A DNA stretch of 64,000 bases from Granulicatella seriolae (lineage in GTDB: Bacteria; Bacillota; Bacilli; Lactobacillales; Aerococcaceae): contig NZ_JANHNZ010000009.1 in NCBI RefSeq assembly GCF_024543085.1, positions 1 to 64,000 on the forward strand, read 5' to 3'. This document shows positions 37,163 to 46,689 of the stretch, one piece after another. A program made the translations under genes and the position numbers. Below the pieces are notes generated by a model. The model searched no databases. It was not told the origin of the DNA and saw only the letters and a list, made by a program, of their open reading frames with translations. Within the stretch, counting starts at the first letter, position 1. Each line of letters starts with the position of its first letter.

Positions 37163-37877
37163 AATCAACCTCCTGCATATCAGGATGGTTTTGCATCCAA
37201 TTTTCTTCTGCTTCAGCCAGCTTTAAATAGGTAGGTGTAAAAGTAGCTTGGTCTACTGGGTTAGCAGAAAGGGCTAATCGCCCTAGTTGACTAGCTTTAG
37301 GAATAGTTTCTCCCTCGTCAGCAAAATGAGCTCTATCCCCTAAGATACTTAAAACACGGGCCTCTTGAGCAGAATCCATTTGCCCTATAAAGTGGTAGTT
37401 TTCTTTAGAAGCTTGTAGCAATTCCAACCACTTTTCCCAAGAAATGTGTCTCTCAGTTTGTGTTTCTACTAGCTGTCCCTCTCGCCAAGCATAGACACCA
37501 GTAAAAATATTATCTCTTCGAGCATCAAAAAAAGGTACTAGTTGCGACCCTTGTGCAGCTTGTTCGTCTACATTTGCTGCTAAGACGGCTAGGCTAGAGA
37601 TTCCGACCAATTCACAATTCATCGCATAGGCTAAGGTTTTGGCTAGCGTGACACCAATCCGAAGTCCAGTATAGGAGCCTGGTCCTTGTGCCACCGCAAT
37701 ACGGTCAATCTGATTAGCTTTTAGTTTTGATTGTTGAAAAACTTGTTCGATAGCTGGCATTAACTGTGTACTATGTTGCAGAGTATTGGTAACGGTGATT
37801 TCCGCTAAGCAGCAGTCATCTTCCATTATGGCTACTGTCATAGTCTTATTGGATGAATCCATGGCTAACATATTCAT
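37146..37877 (-). CDS. tsaB: tRNA threonylcarbamoyladenosine synthesis protein TsaB
   Basis: Partner and scaffold of TsaD in t6A synthesis; inactive ASKHA-fold protein. The N-terminus LAMDSSNKTMTVAI and the GPGSYTGLRIG motif are diagnostic. Length 243 is typical. ATG 37877 is chosen with AAGGAG ten bases upstream; the frame is open further but lacks a site. It is the first gene of the t6A cluster and overlaps the rimI-like gene by 17 bases. Confidence 0.95.
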   Translation of the reverse strand: MNMLAMDSSNKTMTVAIMEDDCCLAEITVTNTLQHSTQLMPAIEQVFQQSKLKANQIDRIAVAQGPGSYTGLRIGVTLAKTLAYAMNCELVGISSLAVLAANVDEQAAQGSQLVPFFDARRDNIFTGVYAWREGQLVETQTERHISWEKWLELLQASKENYHFIGQMDSAQEARVLSILGDRAHFADEGETIPKASQLGRLALSANPVDQATFTPTYLKLAEAEENWMQNHPDMQEVDYVERL

Positions 37878-37952
37878 TGATTGACTAGCTCCTTTCGCTT
37901 TCATTTACCGTAATAGTTTAGCATATTTTTGAAAGGATGGAAGTGAAAACTC

Positions 37953-38474
37953 TTAAGGGTCCCATCGAAAATACTCAAAGGGAAAAAGGATGAGTTTGAC
38001 CTTGGAATAAATGGAGCTGTGGCTAATAAAACCAAAGTCCCGACTATCAGTAGAATGATCACGATTATCCCCCATAACAAAGTACATCCCTTGAGGAACA
38101 ACATCTGCTACATAAAAATCCTCGGTTACCAGACTAGATTCTTGAGCCTTTCTCTCATCTAAAAAGACCTCGTCAATCAATTGGTCATTGATATAGAGTT
38201 GGTCTCCCTCATAACGAATCCGGTCCCCGGGCAAAGCAATGACCCGTTTGACCATATCCTTACCATTTGTCCCCTTAAAAGTAATAATGTCAAACCGTTC
38301 AATGTCGCCAAGTAATTTCAACCCCATAACAACTTGTCCGTTTTGCATAGTTGGGCTCATGGATTGACCTTCAACAATATAGGCCCCAAAAACAAAGGTT
38401 CGTAAGCCAATTCCAATGGCTATAGCCAAAAGGAACAAGAGGATATTCTTAATAAATTCTTCTAATCGAGACAT
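37953..38474 (-). CDS. lepB: Signal peptidase I
   Basis: Membrane-bound serine/lysine peptidase that removes signal peptides outside the membrane. One N-terminal helix (about 8-28), catalytic Ser in EGQSMSPT, catalytic Lys in MVKRVIALPGD, and the box E motif GDNRDHSTDSR are all present. Length 173 is normal for Gram-positive type. ATG follows AAAGGAGG. It sits upstream of tsaB with 75 bases between. Confidence 0.95.
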   Translation of the reverse strand: MSRLEEFIKNILLFLLAIAIGIGLRTFVFGAYIVEGQSMSPTMQNGQVVMGLKLLGDIERFDIITFKGTNGKDMVKRVIALPGDRIRYEGDQLYINDQLIDEVFLDERKAQESSLVTEDFYVADVVPQGMYFVMGDNRDHSTDSRDFGFISHSSIYSKVKLILFPFEYFRWDP

Positions 38475-38503
38475 AAGTTTCCTCCTTTTTCATTAGCTTT
38501 AGC

Positions 38504-39541
38504 TTAAACCACTGACGGATGGTAAATGGTAGTGGATTGAAAGACTTGTCCGGCTAGTAAACGAATATCGCCAAAGCCTTCTTGGTTAATGGCATCAGGT
38601 AGTTGTTGTGTTTCTAAGGCAACCCCAATATGTGCTTTTGGCACCTGCCCTTTAATAAAGGTCTTGTCATCATATCCATTAGAAGTATAAACCACTACAG
38701 CTGGTCTGTCAGTTTCAAAGCTCAGACGACGCCCATTTGATGCCTCATAGAGACTACCCTTTTCAGTAACATCAAGGTCAAGGACAAAAGGGTGGTCTAA
38801 GCCACCAGCTGACACCAATTGAGGATGGTCGCTAGCAAAAATTTGTGCGAAAGTGAGTCCTTCTTGTAAGCCTTTGACAACATCAGACTCTTGATCGATT
38901 TGTCCCGTTGGAATGCTATTGTCATTCACCGTCACCAAGCCTTTTGTATTCAACTGGAATATGGTAGAATCTACCGTTTTTTGGTCATCTGCCAAAAGAT
39001 TGAAGTAGGTATGGTTGGTTGGATTGACCAAGGTATCTTGATCGCTTTCCATCTTGTAGTCAATTTGTAGATCGCCTGTTTCATCCAAGCTATAAGTAAT
39101 CCAAGTTTGTAGATTGCCAGGATAATTGCCTGTCCCATCAGGTCTAGCTTCATATAAAGTAATTCCATGGTTATCTACGCTGTCCACTTGAAAGAGAACA
39201 CCATCAAAACCCGTCGTTCCTCCATGTAGGTGATTGCCATTTTGATTGGTTTCTAACTGATAATCCTGCCCATTTAGGGTAAATTGACCTTTTGCAATTC
39301 GTCCACCAACTGGACCAATAGCAGCACCCCATTTTGGTGCGTTTTGGATATAATCTTCAAAGTTATCAAACCCAATAGTAATATTTTCAAAGGTATTATT
39401 TTTATCTGGCGTCCAATATTCTAGGATAGTCGCGCCATAAGTCATCACAACTAACCGATGCCCAGCTTCATTTTCAAAGGTGTAGCGCAAAACCTCTGTC
39501 CCTTCAAAGGTTCCATATACATCTACTTGATAGTCTTTCAT
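38504..39541 (-). CDS. galM: Aldose 1-epimerase
   Basis: Interconverts alpha and beta anomers of galactose or glucose. The beta-sandwich family motifs are present: GPVGGRIAKG, GNHLHGG with the catalytic His, NPTNHTYFNL with the second His, and VALETQQLPDAI with the catalytic Glu. Length 345 is normal. ATG 39541 follows GGAGGAAAAG, with a GTG just before it. It lies 11 bases downstream of galT in the same orientation and so is part of a galTM operon. Confidence 0.92.
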   Translation of the reverse strand: MKDYQVDVYGTFEGTEVLRYTFENEAGHRLVVMTYGATILEYWTPDKNNTFENITIGFDNFEDYIQNAPKWGAAIGPVGGRIAKGQFTLNGQDYQLETNQNGNHLHGGTTGFDGVLFQVDSVDNHGITLYEARPDGTGNYPGNLQTWITYSLDETGDLQIDYKMESDQDTLVNPTNHTYFNLLADDQKTVDSTIFQLNTKGLVTVNDNSIPTGQIDQESDVVKGLQEGLTFAQIFASDHPQLVSAGGLDHPFVLDLDVTEKGSLYEASNGRRLSFETDRPAVVVYTSNGYDDKTFIKGQVPKAHIGVALETQQLPDAINQEGFGDIRLLAGQVFQSTTIYHPSVV

Positions 39542-39552
39542 CACTTTTCCTC

Positions 39553-41067
39553 CTAACTTGTTTTTGAAATATTCATGAATTGTGCTGCAAAATCTAAAAA
39601 GGCTTGCCTGCCACTTGGTGTTTGTTTAAATACCCCAGCATCTTCTAAGACACGTTGAAACTTCTTGACAATAGCTTGTTCTATGAGTTCTTGATTGTTT
39701 TCTTCTGTAAAGGTATGTTGAAGCTTTAACTCTTGTGCCCAATCCTGATGAATTGGCGAAACTTCATCTAGACCTATTTCATCTAAGAGAAAAGCTTTGA
39801 CAAAGGCTATTTCTTCCTTTAAGCGTGGTGGCAGAATAGCCAGCCCCATGACTTCAATCAGACCGATATTTTCTTTTTTGATATGTTGCACATCTTGATG
39901 GGGGTGGAAAATCCCTTCTGGAAATTCTTCCGTAGTACGATTGTTTCTAAGGGCTAGATGGAGTTCATATTCCGATCCGTTTCGACTAGCAATCAAGGTC
40001 ACGGCGTTGTGCTCTTGCCCACCACTGAAGGCGAAAATATGTGACGACTCATCAGAATAATCCTTCCACAAGTCCACGATGCTTAGTGCCGCCATTTCAA
40101 CTTGGTCTCGGTCTTGACCTCTAAGTCTTACCACGGAAACTGGCCAGTGAAGTAAGTCGGCTTTGACACTTGAAAAATCCTTCATAGACCCCTGAGCAAA
40201 CGTTTTTGCCTTATTCATGGGAAAGACATAGCGACCACCTTGATAATGGTTATGACCTAATATAGACCCTCCAACAATAGGAAGCCCAGCGTTGGAGCCC
40301 ACAAAATAATGTGGAAAGATAGTGACGATTTCCAAGAGACGGTTAACAGCATTTTGGTTAACCACCATTGGTTCGTGCTTTTCAGACAAGAAGATGGCAT
40401 GTTCATTAAAGTAGGCGTAAGGCGAATAGTGGTAGTACCAAAGCCCATTTAAAAGTGCTAGGCGTACCAAGCGGTGGTTGGCTCTTGCTGGCCAATCGAC
40501 ACGGCCCTCATACCCTTCATTTTCAATACATAGTCGGCAAATAGGGTATTCTTGTGCTGTGGCCATTTTTTCGAGAGCAATGTCTTTGGAAGATTTTTCG
40601 GGTTTGGACAGGTTGATGGTGATTTCTAGGTCACCATATGGGCTTGGTCCTGAGAAGACGATATTTTTTTCAATATCTTTTGTTCGTACAATATTGGCCT
40701 TGCGCGAAAGGCGGTAAAACTCGTCTGTAGCCTTGATGGGTGCTGTCTTGTAATTAACCCAAAACTTTTTATTGATGGTGGATGGTTTTGGCGTCACTTG
40801 GTCCATGATGTCATTTTCCAATTGTTGCCGTTGAGTTGAGCTATCTTCAATCAGTCCACTAACTTGTCCGTAATCCACTAATTGTTCCAATAATTCTAAT
40901 AAGCTTGGTCGCTCTTCTCTGGCTGATAAGCCGGTTATCAAACCCTTGACTTGTAAAATGACTGCAAGTCGGTTGATCGTATAGGTCGTATCTAGACTAT
41001 GGGTGAGGTTCTTTCTTACAGACTCCGTTACAAAGTCAACAATAAGTTGCTCAATGGCTACTGGCAT
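39553..41067 (-). CDS. galT: UTP-hexose-1-phosphate uridylyltransferase, class II
   Basis: Exchanges UMP between UDP-glucose and galactose-1-phosphate in the Leloir pathway. This is the long Firmicutes class (504 residues), not the E. coli-type enzyme. Family motifs include FWVNYKTAPIKATDEFYRLSRKAN-type sequence near residue 130, LSEKHEPMVV and GGSILGHNHYQGG with the catalytic His. The start is ATG 41067, after GAAAGGACC; the 90-base open extension upstream lacks conservation. galK and galE are not in the window. Confidence 0.93.
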   Translation of the reverse strand: MPVAIEQLIVDFVTESVRKNLTHSLDTTYTINRLAVILQVKGLITGLSAREERPSLLELLEQLVDYGQVSGLIEDSSTQRQQLENDIMDQVTPKPSTINKKFWVNYKTAPIKATDEFYRLSRKANIVRTKDIEKNIVFSGPSPYGDLEITINLSKPEKSSKDIALEKMATAQEYPICRLCIENEGYEGRVDWPARANHRLVRLALLNGLWYYHYSPYAYFNEHAIFLSEKHEPMVVNQNAVNRLLEIVTIFPHYFVGSNAGLPIVGGSILGHNHYQGGRYVFPMNKAKTFAQGSMKDFSSVKADLLHWPVSVVRLRGQDRDQVEMAALSIVDLWKDYSDESSHIFAFSGGQEHNAVTLIASRNGSEYELHLALRNNRTTEEFPEGIFHPHQDVQHIKKENIGLIEVMGLAILPPRLKEEIAFVKAFLLDEIGLDEVSPIHQDWAQELKLQHTFTEENNQELIEQAIVKKFQRVLEDAGVFKQTPSGRQAFLDFAAQFMNISKTS

Positions 41068-41285
41068 AAGGCAAAGGTCCTTTCTCTTATCACTTGTTTT
41101 GAGCTTTCTGTCAATTGGACTTATGCTCACAAGGGTAATGTATTCCTTTACATTCAATACTAGTAAAAGAAACTCTTGAATACAAGAGTTTTTCTTCTTT
41201 TTAGCGTTTCCTTATACATTTTGTGTTCTTGGTTAGATTAATAAAGAGACTAGTCATTAATTTTGCTTGATCTATGCGAGTCTCC

Positions 41286-41434
41286 AGCTCCTCTATCGGA
41301 AATCAGAACGGTGGCACCGCCGTGAGCCTAGGTCTCACTAGCTTAGCTGTCTACGTGGCTGTAATCAGCTAAAGCGCCAAACATCCACTGTGCGTCAGCT
41401 ATGCTCATACACCGTTATTTCCGATAGAGGAGCT
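41286..41434 (+). repeat. Hairpin repeat copy 3
   Basis: Arms AGCTCCTCTATCGGAAAT (41286-41303) and its exact complement (41417-41434) enclose the conserved core (ACGGTGGCACCGCCGTGAG through CATCCACTGTGCGTCAGC). The arm sequence is unlike other copies. The gap 41068-41497 holds nothing else that I can support. Confidence 0.85.
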
Positions 41435-41497
41435 AAAAACTCTTTAATATGCTAATATCTTTACCTACATCAGGTATCTGCTGCAACTTTTACCTAA

Positions 41498-42160
41498 TTA
41501 TAAAAAGCGGTGCTTTAAGCTTGGGAAAATGTATTTGTCCGCTAGTCCAACAAAACTTCCTTGGAAGAGTAAAGACACTAAGGTTCCGATGTTAACAGCG
41601 TACAGTTGCCCACTGATGATGAACATACCGATTAGGATAAGCATAGGTGGGATAAATGATACGATTTGCGCTATTGCAGGATTTCCCTTGCAGTAGATGA
41701 AACGTATGCTGTGCATGAGTTCATCTATTGGGTGCAAGATTAAGTTGACCCGTTGGTAAATGGATACCCCTGTGGCTAACATCATAATGCCAAAAATATC
41801 TAAGAAGACGCGAATAGCTAAAGGTAATTCACCTATTCCTGAGTAAGCGAACAAAAGCGAGAACATAGCGACTAAGTAGCTGAAGGGAACCATAAAAACT
41901 AGATTCCCTAATATTTTTTTCCAGTCTACTTTTTTATTTATGATAGCATTGATGACGATACACGTTACTCCCAAACCAACCATGACCGAGCCTAGCTGTA
42001 TATTAAAATAGTTTGAAATATTGACAGCCGAAGCCGTCCACATAGCACTACCTAGGTTTAAGGCCACAGTTAATCCATTCCCCATAGCGTTAATGAGGAT
42101 GGATACGGTTAGATAGAAAATGGTTTGAAAAGCTGATAGGTGTTTATTGTTGGTAGACAT
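41498..42160 (-). CDS. YczE/YyaS/YitT-like membrane protein
   Basis: Integral membrane protein of 220 residues with about five to six helices. The pattern of GNGLTVALNLGSAMWTASAVN near the start, GLGVTCIVINAIINK, and HPIDELMHSIRF is that of the YczE-like family. No biochemical function is known for this group, although YczE in Bacillus influences peptide synthesis. It lies between two hairpin repeats (copies 3 and 4). Confidence 0.78.
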   Translation of the reverse strand: MSTNNKHLSAFQTIFYLTVSILINAMGNGLTVALNLGSAMWTASAVNISNYFNIQLGSVMVGLGVTCIVINAIINKKVDWKKILGNLVFMVPFSYLVAMFSLLFAYSGIGELPLAIRVFLDIFGIMMLATGVSIYQRVNLILHPIDELMHSIRFIYCKGNPAIAQIVSFIPPMLILIGMFIISGQLYAVNIGTLVSLLFQGSFVGLADKYIFPSLKHRFL

Positions 42161-42254
42161 AGTTGCTCCTTGGGTGGTGTTCCAATTGGTTTACGATTTC
42201 GATTTCTTAGCGATATTGGTTTGTGGTAGAATTTTCTATTGATTAGTGCTTAGC

Positions 42255-42423
42255 AAAGAGTCTCCAAGGTATTGGTCAGAAATAAAGACGGTGGCACCGC
42301 CGTGAGCCTTGGTCTCCCGGCTTAGCTGTCTACGTGGTTGTAATCGGCTAAAGCCGAAACATCCACTGTGCGTCAGCTATGCTCATACACCGTTATTTCT
42401 GACCAATACCTTGGAGACTCTTT
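42255..42423 (+). repeat. Hairpin repeat copy 4
   Basis: Left arm 42255-42285 and right arm 42393-42423 are a perfect 31-bp inverted repeat, with the conserved core between. The variable arm section (CTCCAAGGTATTGG) is unique to this copy. Confidence 0.88.
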
Positions 42424-42475
42424 ACTGACCAAGAACATTTGTTTAATTAAATTTCCTTGCCTATCCAGATTAAAC

Positions 42476-43915
42476 TTAATAGGCTCTTGCCAACCAAACA
42501 GTATGCTTAGCTTTTTCTCCTGTTACGATACATTTACTCTTAAGAACTGGTGGTGCGTATGGAATATTTCTAGTCGTAAAGCCAGTTTCTTCCTTGATTT
42601 TTGCTTCAGATTCTTCTGTTCCATCCCAACCAGCTAATACCCAACCAGGCACTTCCCCTTCTTCTTTCTTAGCTTCAATATGAGCTTTCAATTCTTCTAA
42701 GGTATCTATATTGGTGTATTCATTAGCTCGGTTCATTTCCTTAGCACTTTCTAACAATCTACCTTGCATAAGGTCCAGTTGAGTGAAAATGTAATCCTCT
42801 AAGTCGTCCAGTTTAACCGCAACTTTTTCAGATTGGTCTCTAAGTTTGGTCATAACTTGGTTGTTTTCCATGTCTCTTGGGCCAAACTCAATGCGCAATG
42901 GTACACCCTTTAGTTCCCACTCATTAAACTTGTAACCTGGTGAATTATCAGTATCGTCTAATTTCACTCGAACATCTTTTGCTAGCAGTTCTTTTTGAAT
43001 AGCAGCTAATCGTTCAACAATTTCAGGATTTTTCTTCCAAGGACCAACTGGAATCAAGACAACTTGGGTTGGCGCAACACGTGGAGGCAATACCAAACCT
43101 TGTTCGTCTCCATGGGTCATAATCAAAGCACCAATCAAACGCGTAGAAACGCCCCATGACGTTGTGTGAGCAAAAACATGCTCATTGTCACGGTTCAAGA
43201 ATTTAATGTCAAAAGCTTGGGCAAACTTAGTCCCCATGTAATGAGACGTCCCAGCTTGAACCGCCTTACCATCTTTCATCATAGATTCGATGGAGAAGGT
43301 ATCTACAGCACCAGCAAAGCGTTCTGAAGGAGTTTTTTGCCCTTCGTAAACAGGAACCGCCAATAGTTCTTCGACTACTTCTTTATAGATGGTCAACATA
43401 CGTAAGGTACGGCGACGAGCCTCAGACTCGGTTTCATGCGCGGTATGTCCCTCTTGCCAAAGAAACTCAGATGTTCTTAAAAATGGTAAAGTTTTCTTTT
43501 CCCAACGGAATACATTGGCCCATTGATTGATTTCATATGGCAAATCACGGTAAGAGTTAATCCAATCACTAAAAGCTGTCCCAATCATTGTTTCAGAGGT
43601 TGGACGTAGAGCAAGACGCTCCTCTAATATTTCACCAGCTGCTTCTGTTACCCATGGCAATTCAGGTGCAAAGCCCTCAATATGGTCTGCTTCTTTGGTA
43701 AAAAAACTTTCAGGAATTAACATTGGGAAGTAAGCATTGCGAATCCCTTCTTTTTTGAAACGGCGGTTAAACTCCTCTTGAATATGTTCCCAGATCTCAT
43801 AACTATCTGGTTTAAAAATAATACAGCCCCGTACTGGCGAATAATCCATTAAGTCAGCCTGTTGAATCGTTTGAATATACCATTTTGAAAAATCTTCTTT
43901 TTGTAAGTTGGTCAT
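42476..43915 (-). CDS. proS: Prolyl-tRNA synthetase, archaeal/eukaryotic-type
   Basis: Charges tRNA-Pro. It has 479 residues with class II motifs: motif 2 in VFRWEKKTLPFLRTSEFLWQEGH and motif 3 near THGDEQGLVLPPRVAP. It lacks the roughly 180-residue editing insertion of the common bacterial enzyme and has the extra C-terminal domain ending in Tyr (VWLARAY). It therefore belongs to the archaeal-like ProS3 class found in some Firmicutes. A T-box with a proline codon precedes it, which supports the assignment. Confidence 0.94.
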   Translation of the reverse strand: MTNLQKEDFSKWYIQTIQQADLMDYSPVRGCIIFKPDSYEIWEHIQEEFNRRFKKEGIRNAYFPMLIPESFFTKEADHIEGFAPELPWVTEAAGEILEERLALRPTSETMIGTAFSDWINSYRDLPYEINQWANVFRWEKKTLPFLRTSEFLWQEGHTAHETESEARRRTLRMLTIYKEVVEELLAVPVYEGQKTPSERFAGAVDTFSIESMMKDGKAVQAGTSHYMGTKFAQAFDIKFLNRDNEHVFAHTTSWGVSTRLIGALIMTHGDEQGLVLPPRVAPTQVVLIPVGPWKKNPEIVERLAAIQKELLAKDVRVKLDDTDNSPGYKFNEWELKGVPLRIEFGPRDMENNQVMTKLRDQSEKVAVKLDDLEDYIFTQLDLMQGRLLESAKEMNRANEYTNIDTLEELKAHIEAKKEEGEVPGWVLAGWDGTEESEAKIKEETGFTTRNIPYAPPVLKSKCIVTGEKAKHTVWLARAY

Positions 43916-43945
43916 CTTTTTCCCTCTTTCTTGTATTTTTTCAAT

Positions 43946-44165
43946 AAAAAAGAGTCTTTCTCCTTATGAAAAGGACGAAAGACTCGCGGTACCACCTTTA
44001 TTAAATAAGCGATTTGACTACTTATTTCTCTTGTACATTGATAACGGTGCCTACACCGGTCTATTTTCATAAACAATTCTCTTAGCAGGTTCAATAGTTC
44101 AGCGGTGGCCCCTTCTCAGCAACGGAGCTTTCTGTACACATAGGCTATCTACTAGTCTAATCACT
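43946..44165 (-). promoter_or_regulatory. T-box leader of proS with proline specifier
   Basis: The minus strand contains T-box GGTGGTACCGCGAG (about 43997-43983) and a terminator with arms 43985-43971 and 43965-43952 followed by a T run. In stem I, ATTGAA-CCT-GC followed by TAAGAG matches the classic specifier context. CCT (44089-44087) encodes Pro, fitting the gene it controls. Confidence 0.88.
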
Positions 44166-44171
44166 GTTCCT

Positions 44172-44200
44172 ATCATAACTGATTTATCACAGGTTTTCAA
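44172..44200 (-). promoter_or_regulatory. Promoter of the proS leader
   Basis: On the minus strand TTGAAA (44200-44195) and TATGAT (44177-44172) are spaced by 17 bases. Confidence 0.65.
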
Positions 44201-44210
44201 ACAAAATCTG

Positions 44211-45215
44211 CTATTTAAAGGCGCAAGTCACCAAATGATCGTTGACCATGCCAATAGCCTGCATGTAGGAATAGACAATGGTCGGTCCGACAAACTTGAA
44301 GCCTCGTTTTTTTAGGTCCTTGCTGATGATTTCAGCTAGAGGAGTCTTAGCCGGAACTTGTTCGATCGTCTGCCAAGGATTCGTAATAGGTGTGTTCTCA
44401 ACAAAGTTCCAAATATAAGCATCAAAACTACCAAACTCTTTTTGAACCTCCATAAAAGCCTGTGCATTGGAAATGGCGGCTCGGATTTTAAGCCGATTGC
44501 GAACAATTCCAGCATTGCCCAAGAGTTCAGCTACTTTCTCCTCGCCATAAGTGGCAATTTTTTGGTAATCAAACTGGTCAAAAGCATCTGAAAACGCCTG
44601 ACGTTTCACCAAAATCGTATACCAGCTCAAGCCAGCTTGCATACTTTCTAATAGCAAAAACTCGTAAAGTTCTCTTTCATTATGAGTTGGCTTGCCCCAT
44701 TCCGTATCGTGGTATTTTTCTTCTAAAGGGCTATGGATCGCCCAAGAACATCTGCTGATAGTATTTGCCTTGAGTGTTTTTTCTAACACAATCATGTCTA
44801 TCAACTGTTTACCAGCTTCATAGATGGGCTGGTCGTAATTATCGATAAAGAAATTTTTGATGATATCAGTCTTGATAAAGCCACATTTCTCATAGAAACC
44901 AAGCGTTAGTGGGCTATCACCCGTACCAACTCTCAGTACAGAAAAGTCGTTTTGAAAAGTTTCTTCTATATAATTGATTAACTGCTTACCGTAACCTTGA
45001 CCTTGATAGTCAGCAGCCACCGCTAAATTCTTAAGCTCTAAGATAGAATCTCCTTGGTCTGTCACAAGGCAGAGCCCTATTGGCTTTTCATCCTCTTCAA
45101 GGACAAACAATCTACCTCTTTCTAAATAGCTATCAATCATGCTCTCTTGCTCATCTGCTAAAAGTAACAAGTCTAAAAAGACCTTCTTATTGCTGGTTAT
45201 TTCGCCTATCCCCAT
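44211..45215 (-). CDS. Fusion: GNAT acetyltransferase - 3-methyladenine DNA glycosylase I (Tag)
   Basis: A 334-residue two-domain protein. Residues about 1-150 are a GNAT domain (YQGQGYGKQLINYIEETF and LGFYEKCGF). Residues about 155-334 are a complete Tag glycosylase: CSWA, YHDTEWGKP, ESMQAGLSWYTILVKR and the final NDHLVTCAF, so the Cys/His residues that bind zinc in Tag are all present. Tag removes 3-methyladenine from alkylated DNA. The role of the fused acetyltransferase is unknown. The gene lies 12 bases downstream of the AlkZ-like gene. Confidence 0.9.
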   Translation of the reverse strand: MGIGEITSNKKVFLDLLLLADEQESMIDSYLERGRLFVLEEDEKPIGLCLVTDQGDSILELKNLAVAADYQGQGYGKQLINYIEETFQNDFSVLRVGTGDSPLTLGFYEKCGFIKTDIIKNFFIDNYDQPIYEAGKQLIDMIVLEKTLKANTISRCSWAIHSPLEEKYHDTEWGKPTHNERELYEFLLLESMQAGLSWYTILVKRQAFSDAFDQFDYQKIATYGEEKVAELLGNAGIVRNRLKIRAAISNAQAFMEVQKEFGSFDAYIWNFVENTPITNPWQTIEQVPAKTPLAEIISKDLKKRGFKFVGPTIVYSYMQAIGMVNDHLVTCAFK

Positions 45216-45227
45216 GGATTGACCTCC

Positions 45228-46298
45228 TTAAGTTGCACTAATAAACTCTATCGTAACCATGTCTCGATGCATTCGCCTAGATAATAGCTCGAATTTTTCA
45301 CGGAGCTTTGCTTTGTCATTTTCTTGAATTGGCTTGAATGCTTGAATCGTTATGCTTATTGTTTTAGGAGTAGTCTTCATACGCCAACTTGCCATAATGC
45401 CCTCTTCATCAAGGATAACTGCCTCGATCTGACCACCACTACCCCAGATAGTTCTAGCATTCATATCATTGAGCAGCCAAGATTTATCTTTATAGGAAAC
45501 CATTAGTGGGTCAAACTTGCTCAGAATAATTGGGTAGTCAATCTTTTTGGAAGGACTAACTTTCTTAGTCTGGGTATTTTTAAATGAATAGTAACTCTTC
45601 TTACCAAGTTCTATTTTCTCGACTACCTCTGCGTTCAAATCAACAACCTTTTGAAGCTGCATCATCCCAATTCCCATCCAGTGAGCGAAGTCATTCAAGG
45701 TAGCAGGCCCATAGGTTTTAAGATAATTTTCAAAGAGGTCTTGCCAGTCTAAATGTGTCATCTGACCTTTATCCGAATCTTGGAATTGATAAAAAAGAAT
45801 GCCCTTGTCACTGGCTTTTCCATAAATACGGTGGTTGATGTTCCCTAGAATTAGAGCGCTACTCCAGTTATTGGCTTCTTTGCCGAATTGCGCCTTAAGT
45901 AATTCAGAAAGGCGGGTAGAAAGAATCCCTTCTTCTGGAACTTGTTTATGAATAAAGTCCAAGACATCCCTATGTTGAATCTCGTGACGTTCAAAGTAGT
46001 CATATACCCAACTATGCTTGCTTTGTCTTAGGCTACTGATGGCAAAGAAATCATCTTTATGCAGAAAATGAACGGTATCTCGTTGAATCCACGAACGAAT
46101 CAAGTTTGGGCTTTGATAGATATCATCGATGTCCACGTGTTCTTGGGTTCGAAGTAGCATGGATATTAAGGAATAGTTGGTATACTGTGCTTGAATCCCA
46201 ATATGATCTCTGACACAAGTTTCCAACGACTGATATTGATCCACTAGCCCACTCTTCAATAGTCGGTCTTCTCGTATTGTCAGCAAGTGATTGTCCAT
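45228..46298 (-). CDS. AlkZ-like winged-helix DNA glycosylase family protein (HTH_42)
   Basis: A 356-residue protein of the winged helix DNA-binding (HTH_42) family, which includes AlkZ/YcaQ glycosylases. The signature IGIQAQY near residue 35 carries the Q-x-Q motif of the group, and RDTVHFL lies at about residue 93. AlkZ enzymes unhook interstrand crosslinks or remove bulky alkyl lesions; the substrate here is unknown. With the adjacent Tag fusion it makes a small alkylation-repair pair. ATG follows GGGAGC. Confidence 0.82.
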   Translation of the reverse strand: MDNHLLTIREDRLLKSGLVDQYQSLETCVRDHIGIQAQYTNYSLISMLLRTQEHVDIDDIYQSPNLIRSWIQRDTVHFLHKDDFFAISSLRQSKHSWVYDYFERHEIQHRDVLDFIHKQVPEEGILSTRLSELLKAQFGKEANNWSSALILGNINHRIYGKASDKGILFYQFQDSDKGQMTHLDWQDLFENYLKTYGPATLNDFAHWMGIGMMQLQKVVDLNAEVVEKIELGKKSYYSFKNTQTKKVSPSKKIDYPIILSKFDPLMVSYKDKSWLLNDMNARTIWGSGGQIEAVILDEEGIMASWRMKTTPKTISITIQAFKPIQENDKAKLREKFELLSRRMHRDMVTIEFISAT

Positions 46299-46404
46299 AA
46301 AAATAGCTCCCTCTACTGAAATTTGACTTCACATATGAACCCAGTTTAGCATGAAAATGGCTGCTTTAATAGCGAACAAGAGCTTTTCGTGCTTGCTATC
46401 GAGT

Positions 46405-46656
46405 GGGGCTGGGCAAAAAGTCTAGAGTAAAATAAAAGCATTTTAAATCATAAAATAGTTCCCCAGAAATCTATCCAAAATGAGAACGGTGGCACCGCCG
46501 TGAGCCTAGGTCTCACTGGCTTAGTTGTCTACGTGGCTGTAATCGGCTGAAGCCGAAACATCCACTGTACGTCAGCTATGCTTTACACCGTTCTGTACGG
46601 ATAGATTTCTGGGGAACTATTTTATTTGGTTAGCATTTAGATTTTTTGCCCAGCCC
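46405..46656 (+). repeat. Hairpin repeat copy 5 (full length)
   Basis: Outer ends GGGGCTGGGCAAAAAGTC and its complement (TTTTTGCCCAGCCC, ending 46656) enclose perfect 26-bp inner arms (46451-46476 with 46599-46624) and the conserved core. The gap 46299-46689 holds nothing else. Confidence 0.88.
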
Positions 46657-46689
46657 TTTATTTTATGCTTTAAAAGTGAATTTTATTTA

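Noticed and set aside
43912-44094. Open frame of 60 codons upstream of proS
   Set aside because: It lies inside the T-box leader and overlaps its terminator and specifier; no ribosome site.
44172-44200. tRNA gene near the T-box leaders because of tRNA-like stem-loops
   Set aside because: No acceptor stem, T loop or anticodon arm could be drawn; the stems belong to the T-box.
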